A stretch of 64,000 bases of DNA from Streptomyces sp. NBC_01428 (GCF_036231965.1 NZ_CP109499.1:7254001-7318000), one strand, 5' to 3'; positions 17,103-26,326 are shown, counted from the first letter of the stretch. The notes: generated by a model not told the origin, from the sequence alone. Translations and numbers: made by a program.

Positions 17103-18050
17103 CTAGTCCGGCCCCATTCTGCCCTGCTCGCGGGGACCCGACTCGGGCGCCCTGACCGCGAGCGGATACGGCGGGGGAGTACCGCCGAATTCCGGACACA
17201 CCGCCTGGTGGTCGCACCAGCCGCAGAGCTTGGTGGGACGCGGCCGCCACTCGCCCGTCTCCGTCGCCAGCCGGATCGCCTCCCACAGCGCGAGCAGCTT
17301 GCGCTCCACCCGCTCCAGGTCGGCGATCACCGGGTCGTACGTCAGCACGTCACCGCTTCCCAGATACACGAGCTGAAGACGGCGCGGGACCACCTGCTTC
17401 AGCCGCCACACCACCAGCGCGTAGAACTTCATCTGGAACAGGGCACCCTCGGCGTACTCCGGACGGGGTGCCTTCCCCGTCTTGTAGTCGACGATCCGGA
17501 CCTCGCCCGTCGGCGCGACGTCGACCCGGTCGATGATGCCGCGCAGGGTGAGACCGGAATCCAGCCGCGCCTCGACGAACAGCTCCCGCTCCGCCGGCTC
17601 CAGCCGGGACGGGTCCTCCAGCGTGAACCACCGCTCCACGAGCTGCTCGGCCTCGGTCAGCCAGCGCGCCAGCCGCTCGCCCTCCGGGTCGTCGGCGAAC
17701 AGCTCCACGACCTCCGGACGCGTCTCGCGCAACCGGTCCCACTGACCGGGGATCAGCGACTTGGCCCGCGGCGCGGTCCGGTCCGCGGCCGGCGCGTCGA
17801 ACAACCGCTCCAGCACCGCGTGCACCAGCGTGCCTCTGGTCGCCGCCGCGCTCGGCTTCTCGGGCAGCTTGTCGATCACCCGGAAGCGGTACAGCAGCGG
17901 ACACTGCATGAAGTCACTGGCACGCGAGGGCGACAGCGAGGCGGGCGCACGCGCGACCGCCGGGGCCGGTCCGTCCGCGACAGGCACGACAACGGCCTCG
18001 CCGACCGCGGCCACTTCTTCGGGCGCGGCGCCCTCGGTGCTCGTTTCCAT
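17103..18050 (-). CDS. RecB-family PD-(D/E)XK nuclease with probable Fe-S cluster
   Basis: 315 residues from ATG 18050. The nuclease core shows GIIDRVDVAP followed by VRIVDYKTGK (about 185-205), the Asp and Asp-x-Lys of the PD-(D/E)XK fold. Cys50 (FMQCPLLYRF) and a C-terminal trio Cys276, Cys279, Cys285 (CGWCDHQAVC) match the split four-cysteine 4Fe-4S arrangement of AddB/Cas4-type nucleases. It probably acts in DNA end processing or repair as a stand-alone enzyme. The start is supported by a PafBC-type promoter whose -10 lies eight bases upstream, implying a nearly leaderless mRNA. A response regulator gene follows 14 bases downstream. A longer frame to 18818 overlaps the divergent protease gene and is rejected. 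Confidence 0.93.
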   Translation of the reverse strand: METSTEGAAPEEVAAVGEAVVVPVADGPAPAVARAPASLSPSRASDFMQCPLLYRFRVIDKLPEKPSAAATRGTLVHAVLERLFDAPAADRTAPRAKSLIPGQWDRLRETRPEVVELFADDPEGERLARWLTEAEQLVERWFTLEDPSRLEPAERELFVEARLDSGLTLRGIIDRVDVAPTGEVRIVDYKTGKAPRPEYAEGALFQMKFYALVVWRLKQVVPRRLQLVYLGSGDVLTYDPVIADLERVERKLLALWEAIRLATETGEWRPRPTKLCGWCDHQAVCPEFGGTPPPYPLAVRAPESGPREQGRMGPD

Positions 18051-18058
18051 GACGACAG

Positions 18059-18080
18059 ACCTTACGGCCCGCCACTGACA
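18059..18080 (-). promoter_or_regulatory. PafBC-type DNA-damage promoter of the RecB-like gene
   Basis: On the minus strand: TGTCAGTG (18080-18073), exactly 8 bases, then TAAGGT (18064-18059). This is a full match to the RecA-NDp/PafBC motif TGTCRGTG-N8-TAnnnT known from mycobacteria. The -10 ends eight bases before the start codon, so transcription should begin at or next to the ATG. Confidence 0.8.
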
Positions 18081-18334
18081 CCCGGTGATCCCGTTCGGAT
18101 CGGTACGTCCCGAATGTGGACAACGCACCACCCCGCCGGGCACCGCGCCGCACACGGCGACCCGGGCCCGCACGGCCCCGGCGACAGCGCCCGACCGCCC
18201 CCGGCACGGGCGACGGCACGGAAAACAGAGGGGGTGCCGGGGCGGAACGCGCCGCGACGGACGCATACCATCGACCACAGACCCTCCTGCTCCGCATGAT
18301 CGGGGCGGGGAGACGCTTCGAACGAGGGGACATC

Positions 18335-20092
18335 GTGGACGAGAGCGGCGGGAGCGGGCAGCCGCGGTCCGGCACCGGCGAGGCGACCGAGGGCCCCGAG
18401 AGGCCCGGAGTCTCCGCCGGCCCGGCCGCCGACGCCCAGCGCCCCGGACCGGCCGGACCCGAGACCTCCACCGGGCCGGCGCCCACAGCCCCCGAACACG
18501 ACGGCACGACCGAGCCGGCCGACAGCGGCACGACACCGGCCCGGCCCGGGACCTCCACCCCCCGCCCCGCTCCCGGACAGAGCCCCGCACCGTCCACACG
18601 GGAGGCGCCGAGCACCGCCCCGGCGCCCGACGCCCCGGGACCCGCGCCGCACGACAGCTCCGCGACGCACACCCGGTCACGTTCCGAGGCGGACGACGAC
18701 CCCGCCGCGCGCACCCGCTCCACGGCCGAGACCGACGACGGAGACGACTCCCCGACCCCGCCGCACCAGGACCACGGCCACCACGACCCCACCGGCACCG
18801 GGAACACCCCCGGAACACCTCCCGAGCACCACGACGCCCACCGGACCCTCGCCCACAGCGGCAACACAGGCGGCGGAACCGGCGGCGACGGCAGCGGTGG
18901 CGGTGGCGGCAAGGGCGGTCGCCCGCCCCGCCGCCGCAAGGAGCCCGGCGGCGGCCTGCTCATGGGACGGCCGTTCGGCGTCCCCGTGTACGTCGCACCC
19001 AGCTGGTTCCTCGTCGCCGCCCTGATCACCTGGGTGTTCGGCGGGCAGCTCGACCGCGTCCTGCCCGAACTCGGCGCCGCCCGCTACCTGGTCTCGCTGT
19101 TCTTCGCGGTCGCCTTCTACGCCTCCGTACTCGTCCACGAACTCGCCCACACCGTCGCCGCCCTGCGCTTCAAACTGCCGGTGCGCCGCATCCAGCTCCA
19201 GTTCTTCGGCGGCGTCTCCGAGATCGAGAAGGAAGCCGAGACCCCCGGCCGCGAGTTCGTGCTGGCCTTCGTCGGCCCCCTGCTCTCCCTCGTCCTGTCC
19301 GGCGTCTTCTACCTCGCCATGCTCCCCGTCGAGCCCGGCACGGTCCCCGGCGTCCTGCTGGCCGGCCTGATGATCTCCAACCTCATCGTCGCCGCGTTCA
19401 ACCTGCTGCCCGGCCTCCCCCTCGACGGCGGCCGGATGCTCCGCGCCGTCGTCTGGAAGATCACCGGCAGGCCGATGAGCGGAACCGTCGCCGCCGCCTG
19501 GGTCGGCCGCGCCCTCGCCGTGTCCGTCCTGATCGGACTGCCCCTGCTCACCCAGTCCTCCGTCCTCGGCGCCGCCCCCGAGGACATCAGCGGCATGGAC
19601 ACCGTCACCGACGCCCTGCTCGCCGCCATCCTCGCGGCGATCATCTGGACCGGCGCCGGCAACAGCCTGCGCATGGCCCGACTCCGCGAACACCTCCCGG
19701 ATCTGCGCGCCCGCTCCCTCACCCGGCGCGCCGTCCCCGTCGAGACCAGCACCCCCCTCTCCGAGGCCCTGCGCCGCGCCAACGACGCCGGGGCCCGCGC
19801 CCTGGTCGTCGTCGACGCCGACGGCGAACCCCTCTCCCTGGTCCGCGAAGCGGCCATCGTCGGCGTCCCCGAACACCGGCGCCCCTGGGTCGCCGTCAGC
19901 GGCCTCGCCCAGGACCTCACCGACGGCATGCGCGTCTCCGCCGAACTCGCCGGCGAGGAACTCCTCGACGTCCTGCGCGCCACCCCCGCCACCGAGTACC
20001 TGGTGGTGGAGGACTCGGGCGACATCTACGGCGTCCTGTCCGCCGCCGACGTCGAGCGCGCCTTCGTGAAGGCCATGGCCCGGCCCTCCTGA
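18335..20092 (+). CDS. Site-2-type zinc metalloprotease (M50) with CBS domain
   Basis: 585 residues from GTG 18335 (GAGGGG six bases upstream); ATG 18297 is an in-frame alternative. Residues 1 to about 200 are an extraordinary low-complexity segment rich in Pro, Thr, Gly, Ser and acidic residues, ending in glycine and basic runs (GGGTGGDGSGGGGGKGGRPPRRRK). A membrane protease core follows with HELAH (zinc ligands and catalytic Glu) and a second-site LPGLPLDGGRML motif supplying the Asp ligand. CBS-like repeats follow from about 470 to the end. Family members cut transmembrane substrates such as anti-sigma factors, or serve in signalling. The substrate is unknown. The neighbouring trmI gene starts 49 bases later. 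Confidence 0.92.
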   Translation: MDESGGSGQPRSGTGEATEGPERPGVSAGPAADAQRPGPAGPETSTGPAPTAPEHDGTTEPADSGTTPARPGTSTPRPAPGQSPAPSTREAPSTAPAPDAPGPAPHDSSATHTRSRSEADDDPAARTRSTAETDDGDDSPTPPHQDHGHHDPTGTGNTPGTPPEHHDAHRTLAHSGNTGGGTGGDGSGGGGGKGGRPPRRRKEPGGGLLMGRPFGVPVYVAPSWFLVAALITWVFGGQLDRVLPELGAARYLVSLFFAVAFYASVLVHELAHTVAALRFKLPVRRIQLQFFGGVSEIEKEAETPGREFVLAFVGPLLSLVLSGVFYLAMLPVEPGTVPGVLLAGLMISNLIVAAFNLLPGLPLDGGRMLRAVVWKITGRPMSGTVAAAWVGRALAVSVLIGLPLLTQSSVLGAAPEDISGMDTVTDALLAAILAAIIWTGAGNSLRMARLREHLPDLRARSLTRRAVPVETSTPLSEALRRANDAGARALVVVDADGEPLSLVREAAIVGVPEHRRPWVAVSGLAQDLTDGMRVSAELAGEELLDVLRATPATEYLVVEDSGDIYGVLSAADVERAFVKAMARPS

Positions 20093-20141
20093 CCCTCCAC
20101 CGTGGTCGGCGGCCCCGCCCCCGGACCGGTAGGCTGTTCAC

Positions 20142-21044
20142 ATGTCCGAACCGACCGGTGCCGCCCGCAGGCGCGGGCCCTTCAAGGTCGGGGACCAGGT
20201 TCAGCTGACCGACCCCAAGGGCCGCCACTACACGTTCACGCTCGAGGCCGGGAAGAACTTCCACACCCACAAGGGTTCCTTCCCGCACGACGAGCTGATC
20301 GGCGCACCCGAGGGCAGCGTTGTCCGCACCACCGGAAACGTCGCCTACCTCGCGCTGCGCCCCCTGCTCCCCGACTACGTCCTGTCCATGCCCCGCGGCG
20401 CCGCCGTGGTCTACCCCAAGGACGCGGGGCAGATCCTGGCCTTCGCCGACATCTTCCCCGGCGCCCGCGTCGTGGAGGCGGGAGTCGGCTCCGGCTCGCT
20501 CAGCAGCTTCCTGCTGCGCGCCATCGGCGACCAGGGCATGCTGCACTCGTACGAGCGCCGCGAGGACTTCGCCGAGATCGCCCAGCAGAACGTCGAGCGC
20601 TACTTCGGGGGCCCGCACCCCGCCTGGCAGCTCACGGTCGGCGACCTCCAGGACAACCTGAGCGACGCCGACGTGGACCGCGTCATCCTCGACATGCTCG
20701 CCCCCTGGGAGTGCCTGGAGGCCGTCTCCAAGGCGCTCGTCCCCGGCGGCATCCTCTGCTGCTACGTGGCGACCACCACCCAGCTCGCGCGGACCGTCGA
20801 GTCGATCCGCGAGATCGGCTCCTTCAACGAGCCGACCGCCTGGGAATCGATGATCCGCAACTGGCACATCGAGGGCCTGGCCGTCCGTCCGGACCACCGG
20901 ATGATCGGCCACACCGGCTTCCTGCTCACCGCCCGCCGCCTCGCGGACGGCGTCGAGCCGCCCATGCGCCGCCGACGCCCCTCCAAGGGCGCCTACGGCG
21001 ACGACTACACCGGCCCGAACGCCGACGGCGGCTCCGGCCGCTGA
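20142..21044 (+). CDS. trmI: tRNA (adenine-58-N1)-methyltransferase
   Basis: 300 residues, full length for the bacterial TrmI family. It methylates N1 of A58 in the tRNA T-loop using S-adenosylmethionine, as a tetramer. The N-terminal beta-rich domain (about 10-95) is followed by a Rossmann methyltransferase with the SAM loop VVEAGVGSGSLSSFLLRAIG at about 110-130 and the catalytic-region sequence DMLAPWE near 185. A basic tail (MRRRRPSK) follows. In many actinobacteria trmI sits immediately before the proteasome ATPase gene; here a small exported protein and a ferredoxin lie between. TAGGCT six bases before the ATG may be a -10 giving a leaderless message. Confidence 0.95.
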   Translation: MSEPTGAARRRGPFKVGDQVQLTDPKGRHYTFTLEAGKNFHTHKGSFPHDELIGAPEGSVVRTTGNVAYLALRPLLPDYVLSMPRGAAVVYPKDAGQILAFADIFPGARVVEAGVGSGSLSSFLLRAIGDQGMLHSYERREDFAEIAQQNVERYFGGPHPAWQLTVGDLQDNLSDADVDRVILDMLAPWECLEAVSKALVPGGILCCYVATTTQLARTVESIREIGSFNEPTAWESMIRNWHIEGLAVRPDHRMIGHTGFLLTARRLADGVEPPMRRRRPSKGAYGDDYTGPNADGGSGR

Positions 21045-21432
21045 GCCATCCAACGCAGCACGGCCGTGGCCGAGTTCCCGAATGTCCCGGGGAACTCGGC
21101 CACGGTGCTTTTCCGTTGACCCCGCTCAGGAACACCGTCGGCGGCCCTCTTCACGACCCCTGTCAGGGGCGCCGGACAGAAGCGTCGGGCAGGTCGGTCC
21201 GGCGGCCCCGAGCCCCCTCCACGAGCCGTCGGACGGCCGGCGCTGCCCCTCGGCCCACCGTCGCCCACCCCCGCACCCCGGGTGCCGTCCGACCGTCGAG
21301 GGGACGCCTCCCCCGACAGGCTGAGAACTCGCTCAGAAGTCCGGACCCCGCCGTTCCCCAGGGCTGTGACGTGTGGCACCATGCGGGACACCCCACCCCC
21401 ACCGGCACAGCCCCTCACGGGAGACACTCCTA
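21045..21432. other. Intergenic region between trmI and the exported-protein gene
   Basis: 388 bases. The first part is the trmI terminator (21064-21112). The remainder is high-GC sequence leading to the start at 21433. No promoter hexamers stand out and the short frames here look like chance. Confidence 0.4.
21064..21112 (+). terminator. trmI terminator
   Basis: 16-bp perfect stem: left arm 21064-21079 (CCGTGGCCGAGTTCCC), right arm 21090-21105 (GGGAACTCGGCCACGG), 10-base loop, followed by TGCTTTT. This is a classical factor-independent terminator. Confidence 0.88.
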
Positions 21433-22008
21433 GTGCAGCAATCCGCCGTCCCGGAACTGGCACACACGCACACCAGCCCCCTCCAGTGGGTCGCCACGGC
21501 CACCGCCATCGCCGGAGTCGTCGCGTTCTCCTCCGTCCTCCAGCCCGATCCCGCGCGAGCCGCCCAGCCCGCCACCGGAGCGAAAGCGGCCGCGGCCCCC
21601 GTCACCGCCCCGGACCCGTCCGGCGTCGAGTTCCCGATCACCTGCGGGCCGGCCAAGGCACTCGTGACGAAGAAGGCCTCGGGCGACCTCGACGGCGACG
21701 GCCGCCCCGAGACCGTGGCCGTCGTCCGCTGCGACGCCGGATCCGGAACCCCGCCCAGCGGCGTCTACGTCCTCACCCAGGGTGAGGACGCGAAGAAGCC
21801 CCGCGTCGTCGCGACCCTGGTCGACCCCAAGGACCGCCTCAGCGTCACGGACTTCGCGGTCCGCGACGCAGCCGTCACCGCCACCCTGCTCGGCTACTCC
21901 TCCGCCGACGTCCCGAGTTGCTGCCCGGACGTCAAGGACGAAGCCAAGTGGCAGTGGAAGAACGGCGCGTTCGTCCGCTCCACCCCCTCGGGCGCCCGGA
22001 GCGTCTGA
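21433..22008 (+). CDS. Putative exported protein with a Ca-binding-like DxDGDG motif
   Basis: 191 residues from GTG 21433 (GGGAG about ten bases upstream); an upstream ATG at 21373 has no binding site. A hydrophobic segment at about 15-35 ends near ARAAQP, suggesting a Sec signal peptide. The mature part holds DLDGDGRPE, the calcium-loop pattern of FG-GAP-like or secreted repeat proteins, and four cysteines including a CC pair (SCCPDVKD). I recognise no enzyme family. The gene is flanked by the trmI terminator and a convergent ferredoxin gene. Confidence 0.8.
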   Translation: MQQSAVPELAHTHTSPLQWVATATAIAGVVAFSSVLQPDPARAAQPATGAKAAAAPVTAPDPSGVEFPITCGPAKALVTKKASGDLDGDGRPETVAVVRCDAGSGTPPSGVYVLTQGEDAKKPRVVATLVDPKDRLSVTDFAVRDAAVTATLLGYSSADVPSCCPDVKDEAKWQWKNGAFVRSTPSGARSV

Positions 22009-22126
22009 ACCCGGACCCGGGTCCGGCACCTCCACCGGGCCCGGCGGGCACACACGGAAAAGACACCCCCCGCCGCGGCGGAGGGTGTCTGGAAGCGGAC
22101 AACGGTGACACGGGGTGTCCCACGCG

Positions 22127-22432
22127 TCACTCCGCGTCGGGCCCGTACACCTCGACCTTGTCCGAAACCCTACGGACGTGGATGCAGTCGCCCGGACATT
22201 CCTTCGCCGAGTCCGCCACGTCACGCAGAAGCGTCAGCGGTACGGCCGTTGTGGCACCCACGGCCTGCAACAGCTCGTCGTCACCGCTCTTCACATAGGC
22301 CAGGCCGTCGATGTCCAGCTCAAAGACCTCGGGGGCGTACTGGGCACAGATCCCGTCGCCCGTACACAGATCCTGGTCGATCCAGACCTCAAGCGCCTCG
22401 CCGTCGGCTCCGGCCTCCTGCTGCACGGTCAT
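22127..22432 (-). CDS. Small ferredoxin (3Fe-4S/4Fe-4S single cluster)
   Basis: 101 residues from ATG 22432 with AGGAG four to five bases upstream; a longer frame to 22594 runs into the arc control region. Cluster ligands are in DLCTGDGICAQYAPEVF and AKECPGDCIHV, the pattern of P450-type single-cluster ferredoxins. Downstream acidic residues are typical of the family. It would carry electrons in the cytoplasm, for example to a cytochrome P450. The only P450 in the window is the conservon one at 53.4-54.8 kb, and no link is shown. It is divergent from arc. Confidence 0.93.
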   Translation of the reverse strand: MTVQQEAGADGEALEVWIDQDLCTGDGICAQYAPEVFELDIDGLAYVKSGDDELLQAVGATTAVPLTLLRDVADSAKECPGDCIHVRRVSDKVEVYGPDAE

Positions 22433-22685
22433 TTCTCCTGCCGTTTCCTGCGTCGAGCGAACCGAAGATTGGGGAATCGGGCCAGCTCTGACGGGTGTTG
22501 AACACTTCGACCCTACCTCCGCCCGCTTCCCAATCATGTTCGGTGGGTATTCCCCTGGCGTGAGGGAGAGCGCAAGGGTGAAGATCGGACACACCCCGAC
22601 AGTCTTTGTGATCTAGGGGTTTCAATCGACACCCACCCAGGTAGGGTCTGGAAGCGTCCAGCTCCCCTTGGAGGAGGTGAGGACC

Positions 22686-24452
22686 GTGGCAGCCCACGAC
22701 GACGACATGAACCGCGGCATCCGCCCGGGAAGAGGGTCCGATGACCCCGCCGGGCAGATTGCCTACCTTGAGCAGGAGATCGCCGTCCTGCGACGCAAGC
22801 TCGCCGACTCTCCGCGGCACACGAGGATTCTCGAAGAGCGGATCGTCGAACTGCAGACCAACCTGGCCGGCGTGTCCGCGCAGAACGAACGGCTGGCGAA
22901 CACGCTCCGTGAGGCCCGCGACCAGATCGTGGCCCTCAAGGAAGAGGTCGACCGGCTGGCGCAGCCTCCGGCAGGCTTCGGTGTCTTCCTCGTGGCGAAC
23001 GAGGACGGCACGGCGGACATCTTCACCGGGGGCCGCAAGCTCCGGGTGAACGTCAGCCCCAGCGTGGAGCTCCCAGAGCTCCGGCGCGGCCAGGAAGTGA
23101 TGCTGAACGAAGCTCTCAACGTGGTCGAGGCCATGGAATACGAGAGCGTGGGCGACATCGTCACCCTCAAGGAGATCCTCGAGGACGGCGAGCGAGCCCT
23201 GGTGGTGGGGCACACCGACGAGGAACGGGTGGTGCGGCTCGCCGAGCCGCTCCTGGACGTCACCATCCGTCCCGGCGACGCCCTCCTCCTGGAACCCCGA
23301 TCCGGCTATGTCTACGAAATCGTTCCCAAGAGCGAGGTCGAGGAACTCGTCCTCGAAGAGGTCCCGGACATCGGCTACGAGCAGATCGGCGGTCTGGGCG
23401 GCCAGATCGAGATGATCCGCGACGCGGTCGAGCTCCCGTACCTCTACCCCGACCTCTTCAAGGAGCACGAACTGCGGCCGCCCAAGGGCGTCCTGCTGTA
23501 CGGGCCCCCCGGATGCGGAAAGACGCTCATCGCCAAGGCCGTGGCCAACTCGCTGGCCAAGAAGGTCGCGGAAGTGACCGGACAGGCCACCGGCAAGAGC
23601 TTCTTCCTCAACATCAAGGGCCCCGAGCTCCTGAACAAGTACGTCGGCGAGACCGAGCGGCAGATCCGCCTCGTCTTCCAGCGTGCACGCGAGAAGGCCA
23701 GCGAGGGCACACCCGTCATCGTCTTCTTCGACGAGATGGAATCCCTCTTCCGCACCCGCGGATCCGGCGTCAGCTCGGACGTGGAGAACACCATCGTCCC
23801 GCAGCTGCTCGCCGAGATCGACGGCGTGGAGGGCCTGCAGAACGTCGTGGTCATCGGCGCCTCGAACCGCGAGGACATGATCGACCCCGCCATCCTGCGG
23901 CCCGGCCGGCTCGACGTGAAGATCAAGATCGAGCGTCCGGACGCCGAAGCGGCGAAGGACATCTTCCAGAAGTACCTCACCGAGCGTCTCCCCCTGCACC
24001 CCGAGGACGTCGGGGAGCACGGCGGCGACAGGGCGGCCACCGTCCACGGCATGATCCAGACCGCCGTGGAGCAGATGTACGCCGAATCGGAGGAGAACCG
24101 CTTCCTGGAGGTCACCTACGCCAACGGTGACAAGGAAGTCCTGTACTTCAAGGACTTCAATTCCGGCGCAATGATCGAGAACATCGTCGGCCGCGCCAAG
24201 AAGATGGCCATCAAGGACTTCTTGGAGCACAGCCAGAAGGGCCTTCGCGTCTCCCATCTCCTCCAGGCCTGCGTGGACGAGTTCAAGGAGAACGAGGACC
24301 TGCCGAACACCACCAACCCGGACGACTGGGCCAGGATCTCCGGAAAGAAGGGTGAACGGATCGTCTACATCCGTACGCTCATCACCGGAAAGCAGGGCGC
24401 GGACACCGGACGCTCCATCGACACGGTGGCCAACACCGGCCAGTACCTGTAA
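22686..24452 (+). CDS. arc: Proteasome-associated AAA+ ATPase (Mpa/ARC)
   Basis: 588 residues from GTG 22686 (GGAGGAGGTGAGG upstream). It recognises Pup on tagged proteins, unfolds them with ATP and threads them into the 20S core. An N-terminal coiled coil (about 20-75) binds Pup. Two OB-fold repeats follow (about 85-230), then the AAA+ module with Walker A GPPGCGKT at 273-280 and Walker B VIVFFDEM near 345-350. The protein ends in GQYL, the C-terminal motif that docks on the proteasome alpha ring. Its terminator overlaps the stop codon, so dop is transcribed separately. Confidence 0.98.
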   Translation: MAAHDDDMNRGIRPGRGSDDPAGQIAYLEQEIAVLRRKLADSPRHTRILEERIVELQTNLAGVSAQNERLANTLREARDQIVALKEEVDRLAQPPAGFGVFLVANEDGTADIFTGGRKLRVNVSPSVELPELRRGQEVMLNEALNVVEAMEYESVGDIVTLKEILEDGERALVVGHTDEERVVRLAEPLLDVTIRPGDALLLEPRSGYVYEIVPKSEVEELVLEEVPDIGYEQIGGLGGQIEMIRDAVELPYLYPDLFKEHELRPPKGVLLYGPPGCGKTLIAKAVANSLAKKVAEVTGQATGKSFFLNIKGPELLNKYVGETERQIRLVFQRAREKASEGTPVIVFFDEMESLFRTRGSGVSSDVENTIVPQLLAEIDGVEGLQNVVVIGASNREDMIDPAILRPGRLDVKIKIERPDAEAAKDIFQKYLTERLPLHPEDVGEHGGDRAATVHGMIQTAVEQMYAESEENRFLEVTYANGDKEVLYFKDFNSGAMIENIVGRAKKMAIKDFLEHSQKGLRVSHLLQACVDEFKENEDLPNTTNPDDWARISGKKGERIVYIRTLITGKQGADTGRSIDTVANTGQYL

Positions 24453-24505
24453 AAAGCAGGTCGGCTGCGGGTGCCCGACGCGGGTACCCGCAGCCGACTG
24501 CTTTT
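24452..24505 (+). terminator. arc terminator
   Basis: Long hairpin with flanking A and T runs: AAAAGCAG...TCGGCTGCGGGT (24452-24472) pairs with ACCCGCAGCCGA...CTGCTTTT (24486-24505), one bulged G. The A-run and T-run make it able to stop transcription in either direction. Confidence 0.85.
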
Positions 24506-24686
24506 CAGGCCACGGTCGGAGTACAGCAATGACGCAAATGATCTCCCCACCACCGCAAAGGCGTTCTAGGCTCTTTCGTACCGCCGAATCGCGCAGTGCG
24601 GGGACGGGCACCGCACACGCACCGGAGCGCCAGCGGTACTTGAGCAGCGCCCCCGACCGAGGGCGCCGCCGGGCAAGGAGGGCCGC

Positions 24687-26198
24687 ATGACCGTACGGCG
24701 AGTAATGGGCATCGAGACGGAGTACGGAATCTCCGTCCCCGGTCACCCCAACGCCAATGCCATGCTCACCTCGTCCCAGATCGTCAACGCCTACGCGGCG
24801 GCGATGCACCGGGCGCGCCGCGCCCGCTGGGATTTCGAGGAGGAGAACCCGCTGCGGGACGCGCGAGGCTTCGACCTCGCCCGGGAGACCGCCGACTCCA
24901 CCCAGCTCACCGACGAGGACATCGGCCTGGCCAATGTCATCCTCACCAACGGAGCACGGCTCTACGTCGACCACGCACACCCCGAGTACAGCGCCCCCGA
25001 GGTCACCAACCCGCGGGACGCGGTCCTGTGGGACAAGGCCGGCGAGCGCATCATGGCCGAGGCGGCCGAGCGCGCGGCCCAGCTCCCCGGCGCCCAGCCC
25101 ATCCACCTGTACAAGAACAACACCGACAACAAGGGCGCCTCCTACGGCACGCACGAGAACTACCTGATGAAGCGGGAGACCCCCTTCTCGGACATCGTGC
25201 GCCACCTGACGCCGTTCTTCGTCTCGCGCCAGGTCGTCACCGGAGCGGGCCGCGTCGGCATCGGCCAGGACGGACACGAGCACGGCTTCCAGCTCAGCCA
25301 GCGTGCCGACTACTTCGAGGTCGAGGTGGGCCTGGAGACCACGCTCAAGCGCCCCATCATCAACACCCGCGACGAGCCGCACGCCGACGCCGAGAAGTAC
25401 CGCCGCCTGCACGTGATCATCGGCGACGCCAACCTCTCCGAGATCTCGACGTACCTCAAGCTCGGCACCACGGCCCTCGTCCTCTCCATGATCGAGGACG
25501 GCTTCATCGCCGTCGACCTGGCCGTCGACCAGCCGGTCCGCACGCTCCACCAGGTCTCCCACGACCCGACCCTCAAGCACCTCGTCACGCTCCGCAGCGG
25601 GCGCACACTCACCGCGGTCCAGCTCCAGATGGAGTACTTCGAGCTGTCCCGCAAGTACGTCGAGGAACGCTACGGCGCGGACGCCGACGAACAGACCAAG
25701 GACGTCCTGCTGCGCTGGGAGGACACCCTGAACCGCCTGGAGAACGACCCGATGAGCCTCTCCGGAGAGCTCGACTGGGTCGCCAAGAAGGAGCTCATGG
25801 AGGGCTACCGGCGCCGCGACGACCTCGACTGGGACGCCGCCAAGCTGCACCTCCTCGACCTCCAGTACGCCGACGTACGGGCCGACAAGGGCCTCTACAA
25901 CCGCCTCGCGGCCCGCGGCCGGATCAAGCGCCTGCTGGACGAGAACGAGGTCGAGCGGGCCCGTACGAAGCCGCCGGAGGACACGCGCGCGTACTTCCGC
26001 GGCCGCTGCCTGGAGCAGTACGCGGACGACGTCGCTGCGGCCTCCTGGGACTCGGTGATCTTCGATCTGCCGGGCCGGGACTCGCTCCAGCGCGTCCCAA
26101 CCCTGGAGCCGCTTCGCGGAACGCGTAATCACGTCAAGGAGCTCCTGGACCGCTGTCGCACGGCGGAAGACCTGGTCAAGGTCCTTTCGGGCAACTGA
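24687..26198 (+). CDS. dop: Pup deamidase/depupylase
   Basis: 503 residues; AAGGAGG precedes the ATG. It converts the C-terminal Gln of Pup to Glu and also removes Pup from proteins. The glutamine-synthetase-like fold is recognisable from IETEYG (Mg/ATP site) at 9-14 and RLYVDHAHPEYS, whose Asp95 is the catalytic Asp known from Mycobacterium. Residues about 45-80 form the Dop-specific loop that is absent from PafA, which separates the two paralogs. Pup's gene follows 164 bases later with its own promoter candidate. Confidence 0.98.
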   Translation: MTVRRVMGIETEYGISVPGHPNANAMLTSSQIVNAYAAAMHRARRARWDFEEENPLRDARGFDLARETADSTQLTDEDIGLANVILTNGARLYVDHAHPEYSAPEVTNPRDAVLWDKAGERIMAEAAERAAQLPGAQPIHLYKNNTDNKGASYGTHENYLMKRETPFSDIVRHLTPFFVSRQVVTGAGRVGIGQDGHEHGFQLSQRADYFEVEVGLETTLKRPIINTRDEPHADAEKYRRLHVIIGDANLSEISTYLKLGTTALVLSMIEDGFIAVDLAVDQPVRTLHQVSHDPTLKHLVTLRSGRTLTAVQLQMEYFELSRKYVEERYGADADEQTKDVLLRWEDTLNRLENDPMSLSGELDWVAKKELMEGYRRRDDLDWDAAKLHLLDLQYADVRADKGLYNRLAARGRIKRLLDENEVERARTKPPEDTRAYFRGRCLEQYADDVAAASWDSVIFDLPGRDSLQRVPTLEPLRGTRNHVKELLDRCRTAEDLVKVLSGN

Positions 26199-26304
26199 GC
26201 CCCCGCCCGGCCGGCACAGGACGGACGGGCGCGACAGGGTGGAACACGTGGCGGACGGGAATCATCGAGATGGCCCCCGTACGTTGGTGAAACTGCGGGG
26301 CCGA

Positions 26305-26326
26305 TGTCGGACCCTGCTTGTAGGGT
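26305..26326 (+). promoter_or_regulatory. PafBC-like promoter candidate for pup
   Basis: TGTCGG (26305-26310), then 10 bases, then TAGGGT (26321-26326). This is the spacing of TGTCRGTG-N8-TAnnnT with the last two bases of the upstream element (TG) replaced by AC. There is no -35 at the usual place. Transcription would start near 26333, giving a 30-base leader before pup. Confidence 0.5.

Noticed and set aside
22389..26132. 1247-codon minus-strand frame opposite arc and dop
   Set aside because: Antisense shadow of arc and dop; high-GC codon bias leaves such frames open.
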